DNA of 36,809 nucleotides, taken from positions 1 through 36,809 of the forward strand of contig CAMCXB010000020.1 of the NCBI GenBank assembly GCA_945883145.1, written 5' to 3'. Of this stretch, positions 16,239 through 24,913 are shown piece by piece; position 1 is the stretch's first letter; each line of letters starts with the position of its first letter. Below the pieces are notes generated by a model. That model was given only the letters and a program-made list of their open reading frames with translations, ran no database searches and was not told the DNA's origin. Position numbers and translations under genes: made by a program. This DNA comes from Bordetella parapertussis (GTDB lineage: Bacteria > Pseudomonadota > Gammaproteobacteria > Burkholderiales > Burkholderiaceae_D).

Positions 16239-19004
16239 TCAAGCTAACTTACCGTGACATTGTTTAAATTTCTTACCACTACCACATGGGCATGGATCAT
16301 TACGGCCTACCTTAGGCATCGCATTGACTATCGTTTGCCCGCCCAGTGGTTCATTTGAAGGTGCGGGCGACAACAACTCTTCTGGCGCCAAAGCAGGATT
16401 GAAATCTGCATGTTCATAATGCACATTCTCTACATGCGCCTGCGCCATTTGCTGCTCAACTGCTGCGATTTCTTCTTGCGACTGTATGCGTACTGTCATG
16501 ATCAGACGCACTACATCATGACGTATCAAATCTAACATCTGCGCAAACAACTCAAAGGCTTCACGCTTATATTCTTGTTTAGGATTCTTCTGCGCATAAC
16601 CACGTAAATGTATGCCCTGACGCAAATGATCTAGCGCTGCGAGATGTTCACGCCAATGCGTATCTATACTTTGCAACACGACATTACGCTCAAAGCCACC
16701 GAAAGATTCTTTACCGACTACGGCCACTTTGTCTTCATAAACCTGATCAGCAGCATGTAATACACGCTCTAATAATTCTTCATCGATTAGATCTGGCTCA
16801 TTCTTGATCATGTCTGCTAACGGCACCTGCAATTGCCATTCACTGCTGAGTGCTTGTTGTAATCCTGGTATATCCCATTGTTCTTCCATGGATTGTGGTG
16901 GCACATGATTTTGGAACAACTCAGTAAAGACAGCATGACGTAATGACATGCTCATCTCTTCTATATCAGCAGATTCAAGTAATTCATTACGCTGTGAATA
17001 AATGACTTTACGCTGATCATTCGCGACATCATCATATTCAAGCAGTTGCTTACGTATATCAAAGTTTCGTGCTTCTACTTTACGCTGCGCTGATTCAATT
17101 GAACGTGAAACAATGCCTGCTTCGATAGGTTCATCTTCCGGCATCTTCAGACGTTCCATCACTGCACGCACGCGATCACCCGCAAAAATACGCAACAATG
17201 GATCATCTAAGGAAAGATAAAAACGTGATGAACCTGGATCACCTTGACGACCTGAACGACCACGCAATTGATTATCAATACGACGTGACTCATGACGTTC
17301 AGTACCAATGATATGCAAACCACCTGCAGCTACCACACCATCATGTAATGATTGCCATTCAGATCTAAGAGTATCGGCCTTGCTAGCTTTGTCTGCGTCA
17401 CTGATGGCGCTATCAGCTTCAATTAATTGAATTTGTTTATCGACATTACCACCCAATACAATGTCAGTACCACGACCAGCCATGTTGGTCGCAATGGTGA
17501 TCATCTTAGGACGACCTGCTTGCGCAATAATTTCTGCTTCACGCGCATGCTGTTTTGCATTCAATACATTGTGTGGCAATTTAGCTTGCTGCAAAATCGA
17601 TGAAAGTAATTCTGAACTTTCAATTGATGTTGTACCTACCAAAACAGGCTGACCACGTGCATAGCAATCTTGAATGTCGTTGACGATAGCATTCACTTTG
17701 CCTTGCGCATTTTTAAATACTTGGTCTTGTTTATCCGTACGCTGACTGATGCGATTCGGTGGCACTACCACTGTCTCTAATCCATAAATTTCCTGGAATT
17801 CATACGCTTCTGTATCCGCAGTTCCGGTCATACCTGAGAGCTTGCCGTACATACGGAAATAATTTTGAAAGGTAATTGACGCTAGCGTTTGATTTTCGTT
17901 TTGTATGCGCACGCCTTCTTTTGCTTCTACTGCTTGATGCAAGCCATCAGACCAACGACGACCTGTCATGAGACGACCAGTGAATTCATCGACGATGATG
18001 ACTTCATTGTTTTGCACCACATACTGCTGATCTTTAAAAAACAAGGTATGGGCACGCAAGGCGGCATACAGATGATGAATCAGTGCGATATTGGCTGCAT
18101 CATAGAGTGATGCACCAGGCGCCAACAAACCCATGCTAGATAAAATTTCTTCTGCTTTTTCATGTCCTGCTTCAGTGAGCAAGACACTATTGGCTTTTTC
18201 ATCTTTGGTGTAATCCCCCGGCACTTCAACATGGCCTTTGCCATCTGGTGTTTCTTCGCCAATCTGCAATGTCAGCAGAGGCGGCAAGGCATTCATTTTG
18301 CGATATAACTCAGTATGGTCTTCTGCTTGCCCTGAAATGATGAGCGGAGTGCGCGCTTCATCAATCAGAATCGAGTCAACTTCATCGACGATGGCAAATG
18401 CGAGGCCACGTTGTACACGATCACCTGCTTCATACACCATGTTATCGCGCAGATAATCAAAACCAAATTCATTATTAGTGCCATATGTAATGTCGGAAGC
18501 ATAGGCAGCCTGCTTCACTGCATGATCAGCTTGAGATAAATTAATTCCTGTTGAGAGCCCCAACCAACCATAGAGCTTTCCCATCCACTCTGCATCACGT
18601 TGTGCCAGATAATCATTAACAGTGACAATATGTACGCCCTTGCCTGTGAGTGCATTTAAATAAGCCGGTAAGGTAGACATTAATGTCTTACCTTCGCCTG
18701 TGCCCATCTCTGCAATTTTGCCTTGATGTAGCACCATGCCACCGATGAGCTGTACATCAAAGTGACGCATTTTTAAAACGCGCTTACTGGCTTCACGGCA
18801 GACTGCAAAGGCTTCCACCAAAATTTCATCGGTAGTTGCACCTGCAGCTAATCGCGCTTGTAATTCGGGCGTCTTGGCTTTTAACTCTTCATCAGAGAGT
18901 TTTTCCAATGCCGGTTCTAGGGCATTGATGTCACGTACATTTTTTTGCAGTTTTTTGAGCAGGCGCTGATTACGGCTACCGAAAATTTGAGTCAGGAAAG
19001 ACAT
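16239..19004 (-). CDS. secA: Protein translocase ATPase SecA
   Basis: SecA is the ATP-driven motor that pushes unfolded preproteins through SecYEG. The start is placed at 19004, giving 921 residues beginning SFLTQIFGSRNQRLLKKL after the Met, the usual SecA N-terminus. An in-frame upstream ATG at 19079 would add 25 atypical residues. Walker A is MGTGEGKT (100-107), Walker B VDEVD (206-210), with DEARTPLIISG after it. The preprotein-binding domain, the second helicase domain (MAGRGTDIVLGGNV; QLRGRSGRQGDPG) and the helical scaffold follow. The C-terminus has the zinc motif CPCGSGKKFKQCH, which contacts SecB and lipid. The gene is complete, diverges from dciA and is followed by a strong terminator. 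Confidence 0.97.
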   Translation of the reverse strand: MSFLTQIFGSRNQRLLKKLQKNVRDINALEPALEKLSDEELKAKTPELQARLAAGATTDEILVEAFAVCREASKRVLKMRHFDVQLIGGMVLHQGKIAEMGTGEGKTLMSTLPAYLNALTGKGVHIVTVNDYLAQRDAEWMGKLYGWLGLSTGINLSQADHAVKQAAYASDITYGTNNEFGFDYLRDNMVYEAGDRVQRGLAFAIVDEVDSILIDEARTPLIISGQAEDHTELYRKMNALPPLLTLQIGEETPDGKGHVEVPGDYTKDEKANSVLLTEAGHEKAEEILSSMGLLAPGASLYDAANIALIHHLYAALRAHTLFFKDQQYVVQNNEVIIVDEFTGRLMTGRRWSDGLHQAVEAKEGVRIQNENQTLASITFQNYFRMYGKLSGMTGTADTEAYEFQEIYGLETVVVPPNRISQRTDKQDQVFKNAQGKVNAIVNDIQDCYARGQPVLVGTTSIESSELLSSILQQAKLPHNVLNAKQHAREAEIIAQAGRPKMITIATNMAGRGTDIVLGGNVDKQIQLIEADSAISDADKASKADTLRSEWQSLHDGVVAAGGLHIIGTERHESRRIDNQLRGRSGRQGDPGSSRFYLSLDDPLLRIFAGDRVRAVMERLKMPEDEPIEAGIVSRSIESAQRKVEARNFDIRKQLLEYDDVANDQRKVIYSQRNELLESADIEEMSMSLRHAVFTELFQNHVPPQSMEEQWDIPGLQQALSSEWQLQVPLADMIKNEPDLIDEELLERVLHAADQVYEDKVAVVGKESFGGFERNVVLQSIDTHWREHLAALDHLRQGIHLRGYAQKNPKQEYKREAFELFAQMLDLIRHDVVRLIMTVRIQSQEEIAAVEQQMAQAHVENVHYEHADFNPALAPEELLSPAPSNEPLGGQTIVNAMPKVGRNDPCPCGSGKKFKQCHGKLA

Positions 19005-19121
19005 GCTAGATAGGCTGAATATGAGAAGGCGGCGAGCTAAGCCACGGGGTAAAAAAGCTAGAGCAAACTGCGCATACAACTCAGCCCCTAAAGACTGCTG
19101 CGTAGATTGACCAAAGGCGAG

Positions 19122-19130
19122 ATTCTATCA
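19122..19130 (-). promoter_or_regulatory. Candidate extended -10 promoter for secA
   Basis: On the minus strand TGATAGAAT (19130 to 19122) matches an extended -10 (TGn-TAnnnT). It lies about 118 bases upstream of the secA start and has no convincing -35 box. The divergent secA/dciA spacer is 188 bases, so both promoters must be here or further out. Confidence 0.3.
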
Positions 19131-19192
19131 TGCAGGCTCAGTCTTTAGCCCTTGATGCTTACAAATGAAAACTGGTGTGGTATGGTTATTAG

Positions 19193-19690
19193 ATGGCACC
19201 ATTTACCTCCACATTTCGTCCCGCTCAGCCTGCTACTAAGGCCGCCACCAGTCAGGATGCGGTTTCTTTCTTGCGCGGGAATCAAGCTTTGGCTGCTCTG
19301 CTTCCAACTGCGACCAAATTAGCTAAGCTGCAAGCGGATTGTCTTGCTATTTTGCCGGCACAATTTACCCACTGCACTGTCCTGAATGTGAATGAGAGTC
19401 AACTCCACATCGCCGTTCCCAATTCCGCCTTGGCCACCCGCATCAAACAGACGTTGCCTAAATTGCAATCAGCGCTAATTGAACGTGGCTGGCAAGTGGC
19501 AGGCATTAAATTGCGCATTCAAGTTGAAGCGCCTGCGCCCGCTGCTCCGGTGATTGAAGGACGTGAACTCTCGACTAGTGCGCTGCATTCCTTTCGCGAA
19601 CTGAATCAAAGTCTGGAAAACCATCCATCCAACCTCGCTTTAAAACAAGCTATACAAAATCTTTTGAAACGACGCGGGGAATCTACTTAA
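19193..19690 (+). CDS. dciA: DciA-family protein (DUF721), replicative helicase loader type
   Basis: The 165-residue protein contains a DUF721 domain (about 35-115; AALLPTATKLAKLQADCLAI and VLNVNESQLHIAVPNSALAT). DUF721 proteins without DnaC/DnaI are DciA, which loads the DnaB helicase at replication forks. The central strand pattern 'L.I.VPNSALATRIKQ..P.L' is typical. The C-terminal 50 residues are polar and unstructured-looking, ending LLKRRGEST. It is divergent from secA and convergent with lpxC, the same neighbourhood seen in other betaproteobacteria. The family assignment is firm; the helicase-loader role is inferred from DciA studies. Confidence 0.82.
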   Translation: MAPFTSTFRPAQPATKAATSQDAVSFLRGNQALAALLPTATKLAKLQADCLAILPAQFTHCTVLNVNESQLHIAVPNSALATRIKQTLPKLQSALIERGWQVAGIKLRIQVEAPAPAAPVIEGRELSTSALHSFRELNQSLENHPSNLALKQAIQNLLKRRGEST

Positions 19691-19749
19691 CTTGATGTCG
19701 CAAAATGCGATATCAAGTTGGGAGCGCAAACACATAGCTATTATGTGTT
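19689..19749 (+). terminator. Two hairpins after dciA
   Basis: The first stem, AACTTGATGTCGCA (19689-19702) with TGCGATATCAAGTT (19706-19719), overlaps the dciA stop codon and has one G-T pair. The second, AACACATA (19729-19736) with TATGTGTT (19742-19749), has a GCTAT loop and is followed by GAGTTTT. Together they plausibly end dciA transcription before the convergent lpxC end. Confidence 0.5.
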
Positions 19750-19784
19750 GAGTTTTAAGGTGGATTTAAAAATTAAAGATATCT

Positions 19785-19805
19785 AAGATCGCTGCTAGCG
19801 ACCTT
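19785..19805 (-). terminator. Terminator-like hairpin after lpxC
   Basis: Arms AAGATCGCT (19785-19793) and AGCGACCTT (19797-19805) flank a GCT loop with one mismatch that becomes G-U on the minus-strand RNA. Read in the lpxC direction, it is followed by AGATATCTTTAATTTTTAA, a loose U-rich tract. It lies 24 bases beyond the lpxC stop. Confidence 0.5.
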
Positions 19806-19828
19806 AAACAAAGCGAAGAACTTCTTAA

Positions 19829-20764
19829 TTAGGCATGCGCCCATTCTTCATCTAGCTGTCGTGCATAGGCATCGGGAGCTGTTGCAGCATCATCGAAGGT
19901 AACAATTTCATAGGCATCGGGTTCTTGCAATAATGCGCGCAAGAGTTTGTTATTCATCGCATGACCTGATTTATGTGCGGTATAACTTGCTAGTAATGGA
20001 TGACCAATTAAATATAAATCACCCATAGCATCGAGTATTTTATGTCGCACAAATTCATTGCGATAACGCAGTCCACCTGCATTCAAAATACGAAATTCAT
20101 CCATCACTATCGCATTTTCTAGCGAACCACCACGCGCTAATCCCATACCGCGCAGTGTTTCCACATCCTGCATAAAACCAAATGTGCGTGCTCGTGCGAT
20201 TTCTTGAATATAGGATTCCAGATTGAAATCGACCTCTGCAGTTTGACCACTACCATCTACTGCAGGATGATTAAACTCAATAAAAAATTTAAGACTAAAA
20301 CCATGTAAGGGCTCAAGACGCGCCCATTTTTCTTGCGCGCCAGTGCCTTCACGCACTTCAACTGGGCGCTTAACTTTAATAAATTTTTTCGCAACAGTTT
20401 GTTCAGCACGCCCTGCTTGCTGTAATAAAAAAACAAATGAGGCAGCAGAGCCATCCATGATAGGTACTTCTTCTGCATTTAATTCAACAATTAAATTATC
20501 TATACCTAAACCTGCACAAGCGGACAGTAAGTGTTCAACCGTTGATACGCGCACACCGTCCTTTTCTAGAACGGAGGCCATACGTGTATCGCCTATCAAT
20601 AATGCTGATGCAGGGATTTCAACAATGGGATTGAGATCCACACGACGAAACACAATGCCGCTATCCGCTGCTGCAGGACGTAAATGAATTTCCACGCGCG
20701 TGCCACAATGTAAACCTACACCCGTGGTTTTAATGTTCTGCGCAATCGTGCACTGTCGAATCAT
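19829..20764 (-). CDS. lpxC: UDP-3-O-acyl-N-acetylglucosamine deacetylase LpxC
   Basis: This is the zinc-dependent committed step of lipid A synthesis, deacetylating UDP-3-O-acyl-GlcNAc. The 311-residue length is standard. Motifs visible are the N-terminal TTGVGLHCG and VEHLLSACAGLGIDN with the first zinc His (H78). Further on come EIARARTFGFM and RHKILDAMGDLYLIG, holding the second His and the Asp ligands, and HKSGHAMNNKL with the catalytic general-acid His. Its place beyond ftsZ, at the end of the dcw cluster, is conserved in gamma- and betaproteobacteria, with a peroxiredoxin gene between them here. In E. coli LpxC is degraded by FtsH through a C-terminal tail; the tail here (ARQLDEEWAHA) differs from that of E. 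coli. Confidence 0.96.
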   Translation of the reverse strand: MIRQCTIAQNIKTTGVGLHCGTRVEIHLRPAAADSGIVFRRVDLNPIVEIPASALLIGDTRMASVLEKDGVRVSTVEHLLSACAGLGIDNLIVELNAEEVPIMDGSAASFVFLLQQAGRAEQTVAKKFIKVKRPVEVREGTGAQEKWARLEPLHGFSLKFFIEFNHPAVDGSGQTAEVDFNLESYIQEIARARTFGFMQDVETLRGMGLARGGSLENAIVMDEFRILNAGGLRYRNEFVRHKILDAMGDLYLIGHPLLASYTAHKSGHAMNNKLLRALLQEPDAYEIVTFDDAATAPDAYARQLDEEWAHA

Positions 20765-20788
20765 AATTAGGAATTAAATAGTTAATTT

Positions 20789-20829
20789 ATCGGATATCGC
20801 TTTGCTTAAAAAAACAAAGCGATTCCGAT
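20789..20829. terminator. Hairpin between the peroxiredoxin gene and lpxC
   Basis: ATCGGATATCGCTTTG (20789-20804) pairs with CAAAGCGATTCCGAT (20815-20829) apart from one bulged base. The 10-base loop is A-rich. A run of seven Ts follows on the plus strand only. In the direction of the genes (minus) the stem has no U-run after it, so it may act as a partial terminator, a processing site or 3' protection between the two genes, not a full stop. Confidence 0.5.
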
Positions 20830-20835
20830 ATTTTT

Positions 20836-21339
20836 TTACAGATGAGACAACATGGTCTCAGCATTCGAGACTTCAAACTTACCAGCAGCTTCTACATGCA
20901 ACTGCTTCACTACACCATCTGTGACCAACATGGAGTAACGCTGTGAACGTGTACCCATGCCATATCCTGAAAAGTCAGCTGATAGTCCTACTGCTTTACT
21001 AAAATCTGCATTGCCATCACCCATCATGCGCACTACACCTGTTGCATGTAAATCACGACCCCATGCACCCATCACAAATGCATCATTAACAGAAATACAC
21101 CAGATTTCATCCACGCCTTTAGCATGCAATTCTTTTGCATGTTTTATATAACCTGGTACATGTTGTGCTGAGCAAGTCGGAGTAAAGGCGCCAGGCAAAC
21201 CAAAGATCGCAATGGTTTTACCTTTTGTGAGATCCGATACATTGAATGTGTTCGGTCCTAATGTACAGCCAGCAGTTTCAGTTTCAATGAATTCGGCTAA
21301 CTTGCCTTCTGGCAGATGATCGCCAATCTTGATAGTCAT
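20836..21339 (-). CDS. Peroxiredoxin, Prx5 type
   Basis: This 167-residue thiol peroxidase reduces hydrogen and organic peroxides. The peroxidatic Cys is C56 in the motif PGAFTPTCS, characteristic of the Prx5 branch, with the downstream conserved Arg near RSQRYSMLV. The VDEIWCISVNDAFVM segment (C81) is typical of the family. No glutaredoxin domain is fused, so it would need an external reductant. A good ribosome site (AAGGGA) lies upstream of the ATG. Its position between ftsZ and lpxC recurs in betaproteobacteria. Whether it is co-transcribed with division genes is doubtful, because a long hairpin lies between ftsZ and this gene. Confidence 0.9.
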   Translation of the reverse strand: MTIKIGDHLPEGKLAEFIETETAGCTLGPNTFNVSDLTKGKTIAIFGLPGAFTPTCSAQHVPGYIKHAKELHAKGVDEIWCISVNDAFVMGAWGRDLHATGVVRMMGDGNADFSKAVGLSADFSGYGMGTRSQRYSMLVTDGVVKQLHVEAAGKFEVSNAETMLSHL

Positions 21340-21438
21340 GAATGATCCCTTCTTAAATATGCAGTGGTGTGAAAGTCATACGTTGATGGCTGAGCTCGAT
21401 AATGCTAAGCCATGGAAAGCTGACTGTTAAATGGCAAA

Positions 21439-21479
21439 CGGTCTGGGCACCGCATTCCAAGAATGCAGCGCTCAGACCG
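21439..21479 (-). terminator. Long 19-base hairpin after ftsZ
   Basis: Arms at 21439-21457 (CGGTCTGGGCACCGCATTC) and 21461-21479 pair over 19 positions with three mismatches, around a CAA loop; two of these become G-U pairs in minus-strand RNA. In the ftsZ direction the stem is followed by TTTGCCATTT, a weak U tract. It lies 32 bases after the ftsZ stop and probably ends or trims the dcw transcript. Confidence 0.6.
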
Positions 21480-21511
21480 AAGTATGCCGTGACTACCTTA
21501 TTTTTGCAGGA

Positions 21512-22693
21512 TCAGTCAGCCTGACGACGCAAGAAGGCAGGAATGTCGTAGGTTTCCGTGCCATTTCTCTCCATGGCTCTTACAGTTTCGGAAGCCGATT
21601 CACGACGCCACACTGCTGGTGTGCGAATTGCCTCATAAGCTTGTGTGCCAGCGGATTCCATCTGCCCACCGGATACTGCATCCACCGGTGCATCATAGGT
21701 ACCAGTCTTGCGCGCAACAGTGTTGCTTACCAATTGTGGCGCACGACGCAAACGACCCAAGCCTGTTGCTACAACAGTCACACGAATTTCATCACCCATG
21801 CTTTCGTCGTAAGCAATACCTTGTGCGATCGAAGCATCAGGTGCTGCAAAGGCACGTACCGTTGCCATCACTTCTTTAATTTCTTTACCTTTCAAACCTT
21901 TGCTACCGGTGACATTCACTAATACACCGCTTGCACCGGATAAATCCACACCATCTAACAATGGTGAAGCGACAGCCTGTTCAGCCGCAAGACGTGCACG
22001 ATCGACACCTGAAGCAACTGCAGTACCCATCATGGCTTTACCTTGTTCACCCATAATGGTTTTCACATCATTGAAGTCAACATTGATATGACCTGGTACG
22101 TTAATGATTTCAGCAATACCAGCAACAGCATTGTTTAATACATCATCAGCATGCTGTAACCATTCCATCATGCTGTCATCTTCATAAATATCTTCTAACT
22201 TTTCATTCAAGATCACGATCAGTGAATCAACATGCTGACCTAACTCTTCTAAACCTTCGTTAGCGATATCCATGCATTTCTGACCTTCGTATGAAAATGG
22301 CTTAGACACAACAGCCACAGTCAGTGCACCCATTTCTTTCGCGATTTGCGCAACGATAGGTGCTGCACCAGTACCGGTACCACCACCCATACCAGCTGCG
22401 ATAAAGACCATATGCGCACCACGAATTGCATCTTCAATACGACCACGTGTTTCTTCAGCTAACTGACGACCGAGTGAAGGCTTCATACCTGCACCCAAAC
22501 CAGTTTCACCGATTTGAATAACATTGTGTGCTTTAGAAAGAGATAAAGCTTGAGCGTCGGTATTGGCGACGATAAATTCGACACCAGATACACCTTTGTT
22601 AATCATGTGCTGTACAGCGTTACCGCCAGCACCACCAACACCCACAACCTTGATCACCGTACCTTTAGTATTTTCTAGCATTGTGATTTCCAT
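21512..22693 (-). CDS. ftsZ: Cell division GTPase FtsZ
   Basis: FtsZ is the tubulin homologue that polymerises into the Z-ring. The start is set at 22693 (393 residues, MEITMLENTKGT...), because AGGGAG lies 5 bases upstream and this matches other betaproteobacterial FtsZ; an in-frame ATG 33 bases upstream would add 11 odd residues. Visible features are GVGGAGGNAVQHMI, the tubulin signature GGGTGTG (in AAGMGGGTGTGAAP), the T7 loop region NVDFNDVKTIM, a variable linker, and the C-terminal peptide DIPAFLRRQ that binds FtsA, ZipA and ZapD. It is the last gene of the dcw run, after ftsA, and is followed by a long hairpin. Confidence 0.97.
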   Translation of the reverse strand: MEITMLENTKGTVIKVVGVGGAGGNAVQHMINKGVSGVEFIVANTDAQALSLSKAHNVIQIGETGLGAGMKPSLGRQLAEETRGRIEDAIRGAHMVFIAAGMGGGTGTGAAPIVAQIAKEMGALTVAVVSKPFSYEGQKCMDIANEGLEELGQHVDSLIVILNEKLEDIYEDDSMMEWLQHADDVLNNAVAGIAEIINVPGHINVDFNDVKTIMGEQGKAMMGTAVASGVDRARLAAEQAVASPLLDGVDLSGASGVLVNVTGSKGLKGKEIKEVMATVRAFAAPDASIAQGIAYDESMGDEIRVTVVATGLGRLRRAPQLVSNTVARKTGTYDAPVDAVSGGQMESAGTQAYEAIRTPAVWRRESASETVRAMERNGTETYDIPAFLRRQAD

Positions 22694-22698
22694 GATGA

Positions 22699-22704
22699 CT
22701 CCCT
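22699..22704 (-). promoter_or_regulatory. Ribosome binding site fixing the ftsZ start
   Basis: Read on the minus strand, AGGGAG lies 5 bases before the ATG at 22693. It decides against the longer in-frame start at 22726. A strong site suits the high FtsZ level cells need. Confidence 0.7.
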
Positions 22705-22803
22705 TTGTGAAGCAGTTTTTAGTCAATAGCCATCATTGGACATGACGGCTAGCAACTACCAACTGCGGATTAAAACAAACTCAAAATTAAAAAATTGTAC
22801 CTA

Positions 22804-24036
22804 TTAAAAATTACCTAAAAACCACTCTTTCATGCGCTGTAAAACTGCACCCGCCGAACTCGCCTGACGATGTACAACTTGACCACGTAAATACTGCTGC
22901 TTTGCTTCTAATAACAAACCTAATACAGTTGAATAACGCGGACTCTTCACTACATCAGCTAACTGACCGTTGTAATCAGGTATACCTACACGTGCTGGCT
23001 TAAGAAAAATATCTTCTGCCAATTCCATCATGCCGGGCATCATCGCGCTACCACCTGTGAGTACGATGCCTGACGAAAGTACTTCTTCAAATCCTGATTC
23101 ACGTACCACTTGATGCACTAACGAAAACAACTCTTCCACACGTGGCTCAATCACAGCAGCCAATGCTTGGCGTGATAAAGCACGGGCTGCACGATCGCCT
23201 AAACCTGGCACATCAAAGGATTCACCTGGATCAGCCAACACTTGTTTCGCAACGCCATAACGTACTTTGATTTCTTCTGCTTCTGCCGTCGGGGTACGCA
23301 AGGCCATTGCAATGTCATTCGTGATTTGATCACCCGCAATAGGAATAACTGCGGTATGTCGAATCGCGCCTTCAGTAAAAATAGCAACATCAGTCGTACC
23401 ACCACCAATATCAACTAAAACAACACCGAGTTCTTTTTCATCTAGCGTTAACACGGCATCTGCTGATGCCATAGGTTGCAAAATCAAATCAACCACTTCC
23501 AGACCGCAACGGCGTACACATTTCAAAATATTTTGTACCGCTGAGACTGCACCTGTAACGATATGCACTCTGACTTCTAAACGTATGCCATTCATACCAA
23601 TCGGTTCACGTACACCTTCTTGGCTATCGACGATAAATTCTTGACGCACGGTGTGTAGCAATTGCTGATCAGTAGGAATATTCACTGCTCTAGCAGTTTC
23701 AATCACGCGACTCACATCCGCTGCTGTTACTTCTTTATCTTTAATCGCAACCATGCCACTAGAATTAAAGCTGCGTATATGTGCGCCAGCGATACCTGTC
23801 CACACATTACGTATTTGACAGTCCGCCATTAATTCAGCTTCTTCTAGAGCGCGCTGTATAGATTCCACTGTGGCTTCGATATTTACCACCACACCTTTTT
23901 TCAGGCCTTTCGATTCATGCTGACCTAAACCAATCACCTCATGGCGACCGTCTGGTAAAACCTCGGCTACTACCGCCACGATTTTTGAGGTGCCGATATC
24001 GAGACCTACAATTAAATTTTTTGCGTCTTTTGTCAT
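22804..24036 (-). CDS. ftsA: Cell division protein FtsA
   Basis: FtsA is the actin-like ATPase that tethers FtsZ to the membrane and recruits later division proteins. The 410 residues start with NLIVGLDIGTSKIVAVVAEV (phosphate 1 motif). The 1C domain follows near residues 85-165 and the phosphate 2 motif is VLVDIGGGTTDVAIF. The adenosine motif is VLTGGSAMMPGM. The C-terminus is an amphipathic helix (QRMKEWFLGNF), the membrane-targeting sequence. Order ftsQ-ftsA-ftsZ is as in most proteobacteria. There is a 110-base gap to ftsZ, large enough for an ftsZ promoter, and a 61-base gap from ftsQ. Confidence 0.97.
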   Translation of the reverse strand: MTKDAKNLIVGLDIGTSKIVAVVAEVLPDGRHEVIGLGQHESKGLKKGVVVNIEATVESIQRALEEAELMADCQIRNVWTGIAGAHIRSFNSSGMVAIKDKEVTAADVSRVIETARAVNIPTDQQLLHTVRQEFIVDSQEGVREPIGMNGIRLEVRVHIVTGAVSAVQNILKCVRRCGLEVVDLILQPMASADAVLTLDEKELGVVLVDIGGGTTDVAIFTEGAIRHTAVIPIAGDQITNDIAMALRTPTAEAEEIKVRYGVAKQVLADPGESFDVPGLGDRAARALSRQALAAVIEPRVEELFSLVHQVVRESGFEEVLSSGIVLTGGSAMMPGMMELAEDIFLKPARVGIPDYNGQLADVVKSPRYSTVLGLLLEAKQQYLRGQVVHRQASSAGAVLQRMKEWFLGNF

Positions 24037-24097
24037 AGCGTTTTTGACTTTTTAACTACAGCGTTAAAGTTAATAGAGCTCACCAAGATTTCTATCA

Positions 24098-24874
24098 TCA
24101 TGTTTCATTCTTTAAACTGCTTGCAGGCGCACTTTGCCCCCGCTGACGTAGCGCCAATCCATTTGGATAACGCATATCAATACTTTCTATACGATTAGGA
24201 AATCGCGCAGCAAGTGACGGATACACACTGATAAATTTTTTTATACGCATTTTTAAATCTCCTGCATTCTGTTCGCGCCCTAGATATAAAGTAATACCGT
24301 TATCTAATTTCGCTGTCCATGCGTAACGCTTCGATAAAGTTAAAGCGCGTAATTTAAGATTAATAGTCGATAAACTCACTTGTAAATCTAAAGTACGTGC
24401 TGCGACTTCTGCTGCACTATCATCTGGTCCAGCCAACTCAAGTAACTTACCTTCCTGCTCAGCTTCATCTAGATTGGCAGAAAAAATCACACCATCCACT
24501 GATAACAGCCTTCCCTCAATATCATCCCACGTACCTAACGCGACATATTCTTCAACCGTCACTTGTAATTTATTTGGCCACTCACGTCGCACAGAAGCAT
24601 GATGTACCCAAGGCACAGTTTCAAATGCAGCACGCATGGCATGTAAATCACCTGTAAAAAAATTACCTCGCAAACGTGGTAATGCAGCACTTCTCACCGT
24701 TGCATCATCTACATAGCGTAACGCTACCTGCTGCGCTCCACGCACCATAATCACGCGATAATCAAAATACGTTTGTAATGCAAGCCAACGATAACTAGCA
24801 AACAGCAGCACAAGCATCAACACCGCGAGTAAAGCGCGAGTGAGAGAATTCATGAGTCTGATGTCATTCAACAT
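24098..24874 (-). CDS. ftsQ: Cell division protein FtsQ
   Basis: FtsQ is the bitopic membrane protein that links cytoplasmic and periplasmic divisome parts (the FtsQLB complex). The 258 residues begin MLNDIRLMNSLTRALLAVLM, a short cytoplasmic tail and one membrane helix (about 12-30) as in betaproteobacterial FtsQ. A POTRA domain (about 38-110; VRGAQQVALRYVDDATVRSA and VPWVHHASVRREWPNKL) and a beta domain with VEEYVALGTWDD follow. The C-terminal part (SIDMRYPNGLALR) is the region that contacts FtsB in known structures. It lies 39 bases after ddlB. Confidence 0.94.
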   Translation of the reverse strand: MLNDIRLMNSLTRALLAVLMLVLLFASYRWLALQTYFDYRVIMVRGAQQVALRYVDDATVRSAALPRLRGNFFTGDLHAMRAAFETVPWVHHASVRREWPNKLQVTVEEYVALGTWDDIEGRLLSVDGVIFSANLDEAEQEGKLLELAGPDDSAAEVAARTLDLQVSLSTINLKLRALTLSKRYAWTAKLDNGITLYLGREQNAGDLKMRIKKFISVYPSLAARFPNRIESIDMRYPNGLALRQRGQSAPASSLKNET

Positions 24875-24913
24875 AATGGCTATTTTTCGTTTGCTTTAAG
24901 TCTTTTTACGTTC

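Noticed and set aside
19005..19079. N-terminal extension of SecA by 25 residues
   Set aside because: The conserved SecA N-terminus begins at 19004; the extension does not resemble known SecA and gives an over-long protein.
21431..21922. 163-codon plus-strand frame over the ftsZ end
   Set aside because: It is the reverse strand of ftsZ and its terminator hairpin; the translation is Cys/His/Thr-rich with no domain pattern.
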